Positions 1 to 8,930 of a stretch of DNA of 40,026 bases are shown here, one piece after another. This DNA comes from an uncultured Bacteroidales bacterium (lineage in GTDB: Bacteria > Bacteroidota > Bacteroidia > Bacteroidales > UBA932). Location of the stretch: assembly GCA_905235445.1 (NCBI GenBank), contig CAJOLJ010000022.1:1-40026 (forward strand). Reading direction: 5' to 3'. The position numbers and the translations under genes are program-made. The notes beneath the pieces were generated by a model that was given only the letters and a program-made list of their open reading frames with translations, was not told the DNA's origin and did no database searches. Numbering within the stretch: position 1 is the first letter of the stretch; each line of letters opens with the position of its first letter.

Positions 1-3000
1 CAGTCTTCCTGCGCAATCCTGACCGTTGAAGTGCCCCCGGCCCCTCCCACAAGAGAGTTCAAGCGGCTCAGTGCCATGGATGTGAATCCCACTTCCTGGG
101 TGGTGGGATCCGATGCGGCGAAGTCTTTGCAAAGGTCGGTGGCGAGTTCCAGGGCGGGTCCCGTCATTTCCAGGAGGCATAGGGCCTCAAGCATCAGGGC
201 ACGGTCCCTGTTCCGGGAGCGGAACGTATCGCCCGGAGAGAAGGCGGTAGGCAGGGTGTCAAGGGACAGGCCGGAGAGCAGTTCCTCAGCCACTTTCTTT
301 TTTCCCTCAAGCACATACGCCATGCCAAGGCAGCACACTGCCTGGGGGGAAAGGTCCCCGCTTTCACGAAGACGGTTCATGGCGCCTATGTCCCCCTCTC
401 CCGCCTCGGACAGGACCCACAGCCTGTAGGCCTGCACCAGGTCCTGAAGGTCCCCGCGTGAAGTGTGACGATAGGACCTGACTTCCTTCCTGGCATAGTC
501 CGCCCACAGCGAGAGAGCCTTCAGAGGGACTGCGAAACCCTGCCTTCTCGCTTCCAGAAGGCACTGTGCCGCCATCACCGAGGCCCAGTGCTGGGGATCC
601 TTGCCGCTGGCCCAGTAGCGGAATCCTCCCCCGTAAAGCTGACGGGTAAGAAGTTCCCCTATCATTCCTGGTATCATCGCATCCGCCTTCCTCCTGGACT
701 CTTCGGAGAGGAACTTCCTTGTGAAGAGAAGGTTCATAAGACGGGAGGACAGCTGCTCCGTACAGAGATGGGGGTACGAGCATACAAACGAGAATGTCTT
801 CTCGAAGTCAATTGAAGGGAAGGTGCTGAGCCCAACCGTAACGCCCTCTCCGTCCTGCGGTGTGAAGGGGTCCCACCCCAGAGTTCGGCTTTCCCCGCCC
901 TCCAGGACGACGGAGGAGCTGAAGTAGTGAAGCGGATGGGGATTCCTGACGGAAATGGAGATTTCATCGGAAGCGCTAAGACCCTCTCCCGAAAGGCTCC
1001 TGGCCTTTACCTTCACCCCCGCTGTCCCTTCCCTCAGGGGGTCGCAGATGAGGGAGAAACGAATGAGGGTGTCACCGGGAGCGGTGAAGCGGACAGTGCG
1101 GGTGCTTTGTCCCTCAACTTTGATCGGTCCATCCACGCTGATGCTGACTTCCACGTCCTTTGGGGCCTCCTCTGTCATGAACACATTGACCGGCATTGTC
1201 ACCCTGTCACTGCAGGAGAGGGCCCTTGGAAGAGTCGGTATCACCATGAGAGGGGATTTGACGGCAAGGGTGGTGTCGGCACTGCCCCAGGCCCCGCCGT
1301 ATCCTGCCACGACCATGACCCTCACGCTTCCGACATACATGGGGAGCGTCACCTTGTGGGAGGCGCTCCCTCCCTGCAGGGTGAAAGGTCCCATGAACTT
1401 CACTACCGGGTTGAAGCGGTTATCCCTCCGGGCTCCCCTGAGGGCCATGTCCCCGCCGATTCTCATGACGGAGGAGAACTTGCCGCCGTATGCCCCTACG
1501 ACATTGTCGTACATATCGAATGTATTCACGCCCAGGGCCTCGACTTCGTTCATGGCCTTCCACGGGTCGGGGGTGCGGAACCCCGTTATATCCAGGAGGC
1601 CCTCATCCACTATGGCAAGGGTATAGGTCATGGGACGGGAGTCCCTCTCCCGGACTTTTACCGTGAACTCAGTCTGGGGACTGACAGAGGCGGGAACGTC
1701 AATTACCGGGGAAAGGACAGATGATTTCTGTGTCACCTTCACTTTCCTGACCCCATACATCCTGAGAGGGAGGTCATTGACGTGTGCACTTCTGGGCTGC
1801 AGGAGGGTAAGATGAACGTATACATTGGGTCTCATCGCAGCACTCACCCTGAAACGGAAGGGCGTTTCCCCACTTCCCGATGTACGGACCCAGGTCCGCT
1901 GGAGCACCTGCGAACCATCCTCTATGGACACGAGGGCGACTCCGCCCTCCGCCTGGGGCACATACACGGTGGCATCGGTCCCCACCTCATAGCTGTCGCT
2001 GTCCAGCGAGAAGGGAATGATGGCGCTGGAGGGGGCTCCCCCCCTCTCCGAGCGGCCTCTCCAGGAGGGCCAGTCGACAGTGAACACCCCACCGGTGGTG
2101 TGACCGCTCGCAGGGTCCGTCGCCACAAGCAGGAAACGTCCCCAATCAGGATAATCGACCTTGAAATGGATATTTGAGGGAGAAGAAGAGGAAGAAGAAG
2201 TCCTCACCTCTCCCTGAGCCTCCACCACAGCGCTTTTCCCGTGGACATAGCGGGAAAGCTCGGAAGAGGAGCACTCCCACCACCAGCCCCAGTCGAGGCG
2301 GTAGATCCTATACTGTATATCATGGCCGGGAAGGACTCTGCCATCCCTGTCCAGGACAACCACCGGTATGGAAATGTCAGTGTCCGTATCGTACTGGGTG
2401 GAGAGGAGCCTCACCCCGGTGTAGCTGTCGAAAGTATCATAGCGAAGCTCCCTTGAACCCAGGCTCTCCCCTCCTCCGCTCTCGCTGACGTGGGCAAGGA
2501 GCATTGCCCTGAGGGGACCGGGTACGTTCCCCAGAGGGGGCAGGGATGCCATGAGAGAGACTTTCCCCTCCACATCCAGTTTCCCACTGAAGACTTCATG
2601 CTCCGAGGAACTGTAATCGGAAAGAGGATCCTCGAACACATAATCCCGGTACAGGGGGAAAGGTGCCTTCATCTTTGAAAGCAGCATGTCCACCCTCACA
2701 TCCTCCCCATCTGCGGGAGGACCTGAGAGCCACCTGGCACGAAGGGTCCCGAGCGGGGTCCTCTCCCCTGCTGCGAGGGATGCCCCCGACTCTCCCTTCG
2801 CTGCCCTTACCGAGGGAGGACAGTCGGGAATGTCCACTTTCAGCCTGTTGGGCTTTATGGTCTCGATGGGAATGGAAGAGGAGAAAGAGGCTCCCCCGAC
2901 ACTCACTACCGCCTTCCATCTCCCGGTCGGGGCGGAAGGGGAAGTTTCGAAAGAGAAGCAGTAGAACCCGTTGACACCGCCCTTTAGGGTACGCTTTCCC

Positions 3001-5027
3001 CACAAGGTCCCTTCGGGGGTATAGATTTCAAGGGTGGCGGGATGGGAAGAGGGAACTTTGTCCCCGTCCAGGGCCAGGGTCAGATGGACCACATCCCCCG
3101 GTCTCCAGACTCCCCTTTCACCGTAGATATAGCCCTTGAGACCTTTTTCAAGTTTCTTGCCCCCGACATCGAAGGAAGAGAGGTCCTTTCTGTGGCTGTC
3201 GGACAAATCGAGGTAAGTGACGGAGTTTCCCCTCTCGGCAACAAGGAAATGCGCCTTGCTGCGAAGGGCCATGTCGCAGTGTCCATTCTCATCGCTCCAG
3301 CCTTCCCCGACAGCCTTTAGCTGATAGTTGTAGGCGGTAAGGTGCACCCCTCCCGCAGGACGGGCGGAGTTTATGTCCACCGAACTCACCCAGAGAGTGC
3401 CTCTCTCCGAAGTCTTGGCTATGACTCCGATGGAGGAATAAGTGAGATTTATTGTCGGGAAATGATCCGTGTTCAGATAATAGGAGTGGGACGTGGGGTC
3501 ATCTCTTTCATCCCAGCGGAAAGCCTCCGAGTACATCCTGTTGTAGGGATCGTCCCACTGTACAGAGTCATCCCACTCCAGCGACCCCTTCGAGGCCACC
3601 CTTTCACCTATAGGCTCCCAGTCGATATCCTGAAGGTCCCGTCCGTAGAGGGAGTATTCCTCCCTGAAAGACAGACGGATGGCGTAGATGGCGCCTTTTT
3701 CCTGGGCGAATAGACCGCTTAGATCCACTGCGAAATCATTCCAGGCGTGAAGGTTAAGTTCTGGGTCAGAGTCCAGGCGGGCGGTCCGGCGGTAGATGAC
3801 ACGGCCGCTTCGGCGAAGATAGTAGGAATAGTTGTCTCGCAACTGTGCTACCTGAAGGAAGGAAAGGACATTTTTAGCATATATCTTGAACACTTCCACA
3901 TCCACGGCAGCGAGGTTCACGGCCCTGAAAGGAAGCCTCAGGTCGGAAGGGTCTGGAAGGATGTTCCCGCTTATGGGGATCTGCACTTCGGGGGGCAGGG
4001 GCTTCCGGACAAAAGCCTGCCTGTAGGGAAGGGACAGGGAGCGACCGTTTTCATTCCTGACGGAGCCCTCGACAACAAGGGTCAGGGTCTCGGGGCTCCC
4101 TCCCTTGTCGTAATGGAGGAGAACTTCGCTTTCCTTCTTCTGAATTCCCGTGACGGCGGTCTCCTCGAAGTACATGAGTCCCTCGAGGGACTGCTCCTCG
4201 CTCAGAGGGTCGGAGAAGCGCACTGCGACATACGGTTCCCCCTCCTCGTTTCTAAGGGCTCCCGTCACCTGGAAAGCCTCGCGTCCCGGGAGGGGGATGT
4301 GGGCTATCACCTTTTCACCTATCCCGTTGGGACCGGGATCGTAGCTCACGTCCACGGTGGAGTTGCGGGGTGCCCTGCGTACCCCGTTTACCGTAATGAG
4401 AATCTCCTCGGGAGAGTCTCCCTTGCCGATTTTCACATCGGAGGCGCCAGCACCTACCCTCACGCAGGAAGGGGGTATATCGCCGGGGGAAACGCTCTTA
4501 CTGAAATGCACGACCACTTCAAGGGTGCACATGGAAGGGTCATCCCCGGAAATGACCGCCTCCGAGCGCACTATCTCACAGTGGGGCTTCTCCACTTTGA
4601 CGGTGAAAGAATAATCCTTCCCCCCGGCGACGAACTTCGAGAATGCCACGGTGCAGCGGTAAGTCCTGCCTTCTTTCATCGCCCCTTCCCTGGGGAGGAA
4701 TTCCAGCATGGTCCCGCCCTTTTTCCAGTATGTCTGCCCCTTTACTGAAGGGGAAATCCTGAAAATGCCCGGGGCGAGGGCCACGGTATCGGATGGGCCG
4801 ATGGCATCCGTGAAAACAATCCTCACGGGACTTCCCGAGGGGATGACGGATGGACTGGTGGCCTGGACATAGAGGGGAAGGTCGCCCCCTGTCTCCCCAT
4901 CCCCGCTCCTCCCGGAGGAGGAGCGGCAGGAAGAGCAGAGAAGACAAGCGAAAAGGAGGATAAGTGAACAGAGGGAAGTCGATAGTGCAAAAAGGGACAC
5001 TCCGGGGGTAAGCAATCTGGTTTTCAT
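1..5027 (-). CDS. Alpha-2-macroglobulin family lipoprotein (3' end cut by window edge)
   Basis: A frame open from an ATG at 5027 to the left edge gives 1675 codons, so the C-terminus is missing. Bacterial alpha-2-macroglobulins are envelope protease traps, usually anchored in the periplasm. The N-terminus is basic then hydrophobic and ends in LCSSC, so Cys34 is a probable lipidation site. A typical VDEGLLD...FRTPDPW segment lies near residue 1140. The thioester motif CTEQ is intact at residues 1422-1425 within YPHLCTEQLSSR, followed by the alpha-helical thioester domain. Repeated beta-rich macroglobulin domains fill the first thousand residues. A six-serine tract (bases 2181-2198) is encoded by near-identical triplets and could vary in length without breaking the frame. 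The family is often next to penicillin-binding protein 1C; that neighbour would lie outside the window. A -7 box precedes the gene. Confidence 0.92.
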   Translation of the reverse strand, partial: MKTRLLTPGVSLFALSTSLCSLILLFACLLCSSCRSSSGRSGDGETGGDLPLYVQATSPSVIPSGSPVRIVFTDAIGPSDTVALAPGIFRISPSVKGQTYWKKGGTMLEFLPREGAMKEGRTYRCTVAFSKFVAGGKDYSFTVKVEKPHCEIVRSEAVISGDDPSMCTLEVVVHFSKSVSPGDIPPSCVRVGAGASDVKIGKGDSPEEILITVNGVRRAPRNSTVDVSYDPGPNGIGEKVIAHIPLPGREAFQVTGALRNEEGEPYVAVRFSDPLSEEQSLEGLMYFEETAVTGIQKKESEVLLHYDKGGSPETLTLVVEGSVRNENGRSLSLPYRQAFVRKPLPPEVQIPISGNILPDPSDLRLPFRAVNLAAVDVEVFKIYAKNVLSFLQVAQLRDNYSYYLRRSGRVIYRRTARLDSDPELNLHAWNDFAVDLSGLFAQEKGAIYAIRLSFREEYSLYGRDLQDIDWEPIGERVASKGSLEWDDSVQWDDPYNRMYSEAFRWDERDDPTSHSYYLNTDHFPTINLTYSSIGVIAKTSERGTLWVSSVDINSARPAGGVHLTAYNYQLKAVGEGWSDENGHCDMALRSKAHFLVAERGNSVTYLDLSDSHRKDLSSFDVGGKKLEKGLKGYIYGERGVWRPGDVVHLTLALDGDKVPSSHPATLEIYTPEGTLWGKRTLKGGVNGFYCFSFETSPSAPTGRWKAVVSVGGASFSSSIPIETIKPNRLKVDIPDCPPSVRAAKGESGASLAAGERTPLGTLRARWLSGPPADGEDVRVDMLLSKMKAPFPLYRDYVFEDPLSDYSSSEHEVFSGKLDVEGKVSLMASLPPLGNVPGPLRAMLLAHVSESGGGESLGSRELRYDTFDSYTGVRLLSTQYDTDTDISIPVVVLDRDGRVLPGHDIQYRIYRLDWGWWWECSSSELSRYVHGKSAVVEAQGEVRTSSSSSSPSNIHFKVDYPDWGRFLLVATDPASGHTTGGVFTVDWPSWRGRSERGGAPSSAIIPFSLDSDSYEVGTDATVYVPQAEGGVALVSIEDGSQVLQRTWVRTSGSGETPFRFRVSAAMRPNVYVHLTLLQPRSAHVNDLPLRMYGVRKVKVTQKSSVLSPVIDVPASVSPQTEFTVKVRERDSRPMTYTLAIVDEGLLDITGFRTPDPWKAMNEVEALGVNTFDMYDNVVGAYGGKFSSVMRIGGDMALRGARRDNRFNPVVKFMGPFTLQGGSASHKVTLPMYVGSVRVMVVAGYGGAWGSADTTLAVKSPLMVIPTLPRALSCSDRVTMPVNVFMTEEAPKDVEVSISVDGPIKVEGQSTRTVRFTAPGDTLIRFSLICDPLREGTAGVKVKARSLSGEGLSASDEISISVRNPHPLHYFSSSVVLEGGESRTLGWDPFTPQDGEGVTVGLSTFPSIDFEKTFSFVCSYPHLCTEQLSSRLMNLLFTRKFLSEESRRKADAMIPGMIGELLTRQLYGGGFRYWASGKDPQHWASVMAAQCLLEARRQGFAVPLKALSLWADYARKEVRSYRHTSRGDLQDLVQAYRLWVLSEAGEGDIGAMNRLRESGDLSPQAVCCLGMAYVLEGKKKVAEELLSGLSLDTLPTAFSPGDTFRSRNRDRALMLEALCLLEMTGPALELATDLCKDFAASDPTTQEVGFTSMALSRLNSLVGGAGGTSTVRIAQED

Positions 5028-5055
5028 AAAGGTGTGCGTCAATGGTTCTGTATCT

Positions 5056-5063
5056 CAAATGTA
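5056..5063 (-). promoter_or_regulatory. -7 box for the macroglobulin gene
   Basis: On the minus strand the sequence reads TACATTTG, a full match to TAnnTTTG, 28 bases before the ATG. No clear -33 box is visible at the usual distance. Confidence 0.5.
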
Positions 5064-5171
5064 AAGGTCGCAAGAAGAGTTCACTTGTGCAAGGAGAAAA
5101 ATAAGGGCTGTATGAAATGAAAAAATAGTGTACGAACTGAAAAAAGAGGGAAGTTTTTCCCGATACTTGCC

Positions 5172-5179
5172 TATCTTTG
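5172..5179 (+). promoter_or_regulatory. -7 box for the uncharacterised gene at 5226
   Basis: TATCTTTG matches TAnnTTTG and lies 46 bases before the ATG at 5226. No clear -33 box is visible. With the minus-strand box at 5056 it makes the intergenic stretch a divergent promoter region. Confidence 0.5.
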
Positions 5180-5225
5180 CATACACTCCCATCCCAGATG
5201 GGCAACACCCCAAACAATCCCTCCT

Positions 5226-6281
5226 ATGGAAGAAATCATCGACCTCATTTACCACTTCCGCTCAGAAGCCCTCTGGGAAGTTCTTGCGAATAACGACATC
5301 TTCGCCGTCCAGCTCGCCCCGGACAGGATAGGCTACGTATCCATCCTGGGTGGCGGCAGACAGACCTACGGCCTCGTCCTGTACAAGGGGGAGGACGGCT
5401 GGAACTCGCTGCTTCGTGCCCAGGACTGGGAGGAATACTCCGACGGGGAGGACCGGTTCATGACATACATGTCCAGCGGCTTCGAATGCCTGACATTCGG
5501 AAGCGCCTCCGATAGCAAGGCTCCCTCCTCTTTCAAGACAATGGTAAGGGGGCGCTGCAAGGCCATGGGCTACCCCATCAATGGATGTTTCCCCTCCATA
5601 TACCGAAAAGAGAGGTACTTCTATAACAAGTACCTGACCACGGAGGAGGAAATGGCGGACCTGAGGACTGCGCTGCTGTGCGCCCTGTCCATATCCCAGC
5701 TTATCACCCATGTAGGTCTCGCCAAATTGGGATTCTACCCGGGGATGGGAATCGTTGACCAGGACACACAGAGACAGGTCATGCCCCTGGTGACTCCCCT
5801 CGAGGAAGGGGATGAATTCAGGGTAAGCCAGATAGACGTTCCCCTGCCCGGGGAGGACACCCTGTTCGATATCCCCTTCAATGACACCAAGAAGATAGCC
5901 AAGTTCCGGAAAATGGAAGGGACCTTCGGCATTGACTGCAGGCTTTTCCCGATGGACTATTCGATTCAAGACAACAAGAACGACACCCCGTACATTCCGT
6001 TTATGCTTTTCGGGGTGAGTTCCGGGGATTCTTTCCCCATCATGTACTCCCAAGGCAAGCCCGACAAGGAAGGACTGGGGAAGATGCTTGACGAAATCTC
6101 CGGGATACTGGCAAACGATAAGCCCCAGGTCATCCGCGTGGACAACCGCAAGACCTACAGCCTGCTGAAGGACTTCTGCCGGAAATGCGGCATCCGCCTT
6201 GCCTATACCCCGAAGCTTGAGGGTCTGGAGGAGGCGGTGACGTTGTTCAGGAATATGTCGAAATATATGGACGACATGTAG
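5226..6281 (+). CDS. Uncharacterised protein, DUF6930/DUF7309-like
   Basis: A 351-residue soluble protein with no signal peptide or membrane segment. The C-terminal third (about residues 240-345) contains a stretch around KPQVIRVDNRKTYSLL and then CGIRLAYTPKLEGLEEA. This resembles, from memory, the DUF6930 domain, and the N-terminal half resembles DUF7309; neither assignment was checked by a search. These domains have no established function. The gene is preceded by its own -7 box and is convergent with the gene at 6318-6908, with 36 bases between the stops. I see no catalytic motif, so no reaction is proposed. Confidence 0.75.
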   Translation: MEEIIDLIYHFRSEALWEVLANNDIFAVQLAPDRIGYVSILGGGRQTYGLVLYKGEDGWNSLLRAQDWEEYSDGEDRFMTYMSSGFECLTFGSASDSKAPSSFKTMVRGRCKAMGYPINGCFPSIYRKERYFYNKYLTTEEEMADLRTALLCALSISQLITHVGLAKLGFYPGMGIVDQDTQRQVMPLVTPLEEGDEFRVSQIDVPLPGEDTLFDIPFNDTKKIAKFRKMEGTFGIDCRLFPMDYSIQDNKNDTPYIPFMLFGVSSGDSFPIMYSQGKPDKEGLGKMLDEISGILANDKPQVIRVDNRKTYSLLKDFCRKCGIRLAYTPKLEGLEEAVTLFRNMSKYMDDM

Positions 6282-6317
6282 GCAAAGCCCACCATCCGCA
6301 TCCCCCCATATCCCCCA

Positions 6318-6908
6318 TCAGTCGAAATGGACCCTCGGGTTCATCCTGGAGGGGGATTTCCACGCAATGCCGTACCTCTTCTCGAGAAGACGCATCTTGA
6401 CAGGCCAATAGGCATGGCAGAAGCCCATGCCGCGGGGAGTGGCTTCAAGGATGGAGTCGCACTCCCTCTCCACCTCCAAATAGATCTCCTCCCACTTCGG
6501 TGTCCTTTCCACCTCATCGAAATCCAGGCTGCGGACCTTCCACCTGTCCCTGAAATCCTTCTTTGAAAGGGAAGGGTCTATGTAGTCCCGAAGCATCTCC
6601 ATGCGGGAGCGCACTCCCCTGAGGGCCTCCTCGCTACCCGCCTGCAAGAGGAGTTCCTCCTCGTAGGAGAGCACCTCGAGCACATATCTTGGGACATCCC
6701 ACTCGGAGAGATTGTACAGGACCCTGTCCAGGACATCCGCCTTGTCCTCACTGTCTCCCTCCTCGGGAGTGAGGGTCCTAAGCAGGGATACCACCTCCCG
6801 GGACAGGGGGACGTTCTTCCAAAGGGACATTTCCTGGGAATTGGAAGTCATTTCATCGAGAAGGGACAGTATCCTGTCGACGGGGGAAGCGGAGGGAGAG
6901 TGTGTCAT
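6318..6908 (-). CDS. Hypothetical protein, 196 residues
   Basis: An open frame encoding a charged, soluble, mostly helical-looking protein with no recognised domain. The frame can be extended upstream to a GTG at 6965, but that start would lie inside the stem of the glnS terminator and at or before the predicted transcription start. The ATG at 6908 is therefore preferred; the product begins MTHSPSASPVDRIL. A consensus promoter (6968-6998) lies just upstream, giving a leader of about 50 bases. The C-terminal part has CHAYWPVKMRLLEKRYGI followed by a short basic tail. Codon use and GC look like the neighbours. No function can be assigned. Confidence 0.75.
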   Translation of the reverse strand: MTHSPSASPVDRILSLLDEMTSNSQEMSLWKNVPLSREVVSLLRTLTPEEGDSEDKADVLDRVLYNLSEWDVPRYVLEVLSYEEELLLQAGSEEALRGVRSRMEMLRDYIDPSLSKKDFRDRWKVRSLDFDEVERTPKWEEIYLEVERECDSILEATPRGMGFCHAYWPVKMRLLEKRYGIAWKSPSRMNPRVHFD

Positions 6909-6935
6909 GGCGGGGTGCAACTTCTGGGTTAAATG

Positions 6936-6968
6936 AAAAAGGTGTGTCCTCAAAGAAGAAGACACACC
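6936..6968 (-). terminator. Rho-independent terminator of glnS
   Basis: An 8-bp perfect stem (GGTGTGTC at 6941-6948 with GACACACC at 6961-6968) and a 12-base loop. On the minus strand it is followed by TTTTT (6936-6940). It lies 38 bases after the glnS stop. Confidence 0.85.
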
Positions 6969-6998
6969 AAAGATAGTTCATATCGCGCTTTTCTCAAA
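6968..6998 (-). promoter_or_regulatory. Consensus Bacteroidetes promoter overlapping the glnS terminator
   Basis: On the minus strand TTTG (6995-6998), a 19-base spacer and TATCTTTG (6968-6975) match both consensus boxes. The predicted start, about 7 bases on, falls inside the terminator stem. RNA starting there would lack the first stem arm and could not form the terminator. It would drive the hypothetical gene at 6318-6908. Confidence 0.7.
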
Positions 6999-7005
6999 GC
7001 CCCCC

Positions 7006-8685
7006 CTACTCCGGTTTGTAGGAATCCTTCAGGGAAGTTGTCTTGTTGAAGACGGGACTCTCGGGAGTGGAGTCCTTGTCAAGGACATAGTATCCTGTCC
7101 TCTCGAACTGCACTGCGAGGGCGGACTTGTCCTCAAGAAGTGCCGGTTCGGCCCAGCCTTCTCCAACTATCAACGAGTCGGGGTTCAGGAACTCCTTGTA
7201 GTCCATTCCCGGGGGCACCTGGCTCATGTCGGAGAGAGTGAACAGGCGGTCGTAGTTGCGAAGGGTCACTTTCACTGCATCGGGCACGCTCACCCAGTGG
7301 AGGGTTCCCTTAACAGAGCGCCAGTCCCCCGCTCCGGGTGCGGTGCTGGGGTCGTAGGTGCAACGAAGCTCCGTAATGTTCCCCTGCTCGTCCTTCACCA
7401 CTTCCTCGCACTTGATGATATAGGTATACTTGAGACGGACTTCACCTCCGGGCCTCAGGCGGAAGAACTTCTTCGGGGGCTCCTCCATGAAGTCGGCCCT
7501 CTCGATGTACAGTTCCCCGGTGAACGGGACCCTTCTTGTGGCTCCCTCGGGATCCGCAGGGTTCAGCGGGCAGTCGAAATACTCCACTTTCCCCTTCTCC
7601 CAGTTGGTGATGGTCACCTTCAGTGGATCCTGGACCACCATGTAGCGGTTGGAGCGGGCATTGAGGTCCTGGCGGACACACCACTCCAGAAGCTGCAGGT
7701 CAATGAGCTGCTCCCTCTTGGATACCCCGATGCGGTCGCAGAACATTCTGAGAGCCTGGGGTGTGTAGCCCCTTCTCCTGGCACCGCACAGGGTCGGCAT
7801 CCTCGGGTCGTCCCAGCCGCTCACGAGTCCCTTCTGGACAAGCTCGAGAAGCTTGCGCTTGCTCATCAGCGTATAGGTGAGGTTCAGCCTTGCGAACTCA
7901 TACTGATGCGAAGGGAAGATACCCAAAGTCTGTATGAACCAGTCATACAGGGGACGGTGTACGTCGAACTCGAGGGTGCAGATAGAGTGGGTGATGTGCT
8001 CGATGGAATCGCACTGGCCGTGGGTATAGTCGTACATCGGGTAGATGCACCACTTGTCCCCGGTACGGTGATGCGAGACATGCTTGATCCTGTAGAGGAT
8101 CGGGTCACGGAACATGGGATTGGGGTGAGCCATGTCTATCTTGGCGCGGAGCACTTTCGCCCCGTCCTCGTACTTCCCGTCCCTCATCTCCCTGAAAAGA
8201 CGCAGGTTCTCTTCGATGGAGCGGTCACGGTATGGTGAAGGGGTGCCGGGCACATCCACGGTTCCCCTGTTCTGGCGTATCTGGTCGATGTCCTGGTCAT
8301 CGACATAGGCGAGGCCCATATTGATGAGTTTCTCGGCCCACTCGTAGAGCTGGTCGAAATAGTCCGAAGCGTAGAGTTCCTTGTCCCACTGGAATCCCAG
8401 CCACTTGATGTCCTCCTTGATGGAGTCCACATACTCGACATCCTCCTTGACGGGGTTGGTGTCATCGTAGCGCAGGTTGGTCTTGCCACCGTATTTCTGG
8501 GCGAGACCGAAATTCAGGCAGATGCTCTTCGCATGGCCCAGGTGGAGATATCCGTTGGGCTCGGGAGGGAAACGGGTCATGATGGAATCATACTTCCCCT
8601 CACGGAGGTCCTCTTCAATTATCTCCTCCAGGAAATTGAGTTTGCGGGGCTCCTCCCCGCTGGCGGTCTTGTTAACCTCTTCCAT
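7006..8685 (-). CDS. glnS: Glutaminyl-tRNA synthetase
   Basis: A cytoplasmic class I aminoacyl-tRNA synthetase that attaches glutamine to tRNA-Gln using ATP. Length is 559 residues, close to the 554 of E. coli GlnRS. The HIGH motif appears as HLGH at residues 48-51, inside PPEPNGYLHLGHAKS. The KMSKS loop appears as LMSKR at residues 273-277. The catalytic Rossmann core occupies about residues 30-345 and the C-terminal anticodon-binding beta barrels follow. The ATG at 8685 gives the usual start, and a -7 box lies 25 bases upstream. A strong terminator follows the stop. The gene indicates direct charging of tRNA-Gln rather than exclusive reliance on the amidotransferase route. Confidence 0.98.
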   Translation of the reverse strand: MEEVNKTASGEEPRKLNFLEEIIEEDLREGKYDSIMTRFPPEPNGYLHLGHAKSICLNFGLAQKYGGKTNLRYDDTNPVKEDVEYVDSIKEDIKWLGFQWDKELYASDYFDQLYEWAEKLINMGLAYVDDQDIDQIRQNRGTVDVPGTPSPYRDRSIEENLRLFREMRDGKYEDGAKVLRAKIDMAHPNPMFRDPILYRIKHVSHHRTGDKWCIYPMYDYTHGQCDSIEHITHSICTLEFDVHRPLYDWFIQTLGIFPSHQYEFARLNLTYTLMSKRKLLELVQKGLVSGWDDPRMPTLCGARRRGYTPQALRMFCDRIGVSKREQLIDLQLLEWCVRQDLNARSNRYMVVQDPLKVTITNWEKGKVEYFDCPLNPADPEGATRRVPFTGELYIERADFMEEPPKKFFRLRPGGEVRLKYTYIIKCEEVVKDEQGNITELRCTYDPSTAPGAGDWRSVKGTLHWVSVPDAVKVTLRNYDRLFTLSDMSQVPPGMDYKEFLNPDSLIVGEGWAEPALLEDKSALAVQFERTGYYVLDKDSTPESPVFNKTTSLKDSYKPE

Positions 8686-8710
8686 AGTACCAAAAAATGC
8701 TAAATCAAGG

Positions 8711-8718
8711 CAAAATTA
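8711..8718 (-). promoter_or_regulatory. -7 box for glnS
   Basis: The minus strand reads TAATTTTG, a match to TAnnTTTG, 25 bases before the glnS ATG. No clear -33 box is visible. It lies downstream of the hairpins at 8774-8851, so glnS may not need to be transcribed through them. Confidence 0.5.
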
Positions 8719-8773
8719 CAAAAACTATAGCACATAGAGCCCTCCCCAGGGCCCCTTGGGGGCGGAAATGATG

Positions 8774-8842
8774 AAAAAATGCATCTTCGGGATAATTGTG
8801 ATCACAAATGGCAAGCCGGCCCCTGCACCCCGCAAAAGATGC
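8774..8842 (-). terminator. Probable terminator after the flavin reductase gene
   Basis: On the minus strand GCATCTT (8842-8836) and CGGG (8832-8829) pair with CCCG (8791-8788) and AAGATGC (8787-8781), with a 3-base bulge and a long loop. An A then TTTTTT (8779-8774) follow. It ends the transcript of the gene at 8931-9488. Confidence 0.55.
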
Positions 8843-8851
8843 CTGGGCCGG
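8816..8851. other. GC-rich hairpin overlapping the terminator arm
   Basis: CCGGCCC (8816-8822) pairs with GGGCCGG (8845-8851). On the plus strand it is followed by TTTTT. Its loop contains one arm of the terminator at 8774-8842, so the two structures exclude each other. Confidence 0.5.
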
Positions 8852-8930
8852 TTTTTCACCCGTGACGGAAGAAGACAGGGGTCACAGCCCCCTCTTATGC
8901 GCTCTTTACTGGCAAGGGAGCCTTTTTTAC

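Noticed and set aside
3747..4748. 333-codon plus-strand frame inside the macroglobulin region
   Set aside because: The minus-strand macroglobulin frame is open throughout and carries the family motifs; the plus frame has none.
8774..8851. T-box or known riboswitch ahead of glnS
   Set aside because: No T-box sequence or other conserved riboswitch core is visible, and a -7 box lies between the hairpins and glnS.
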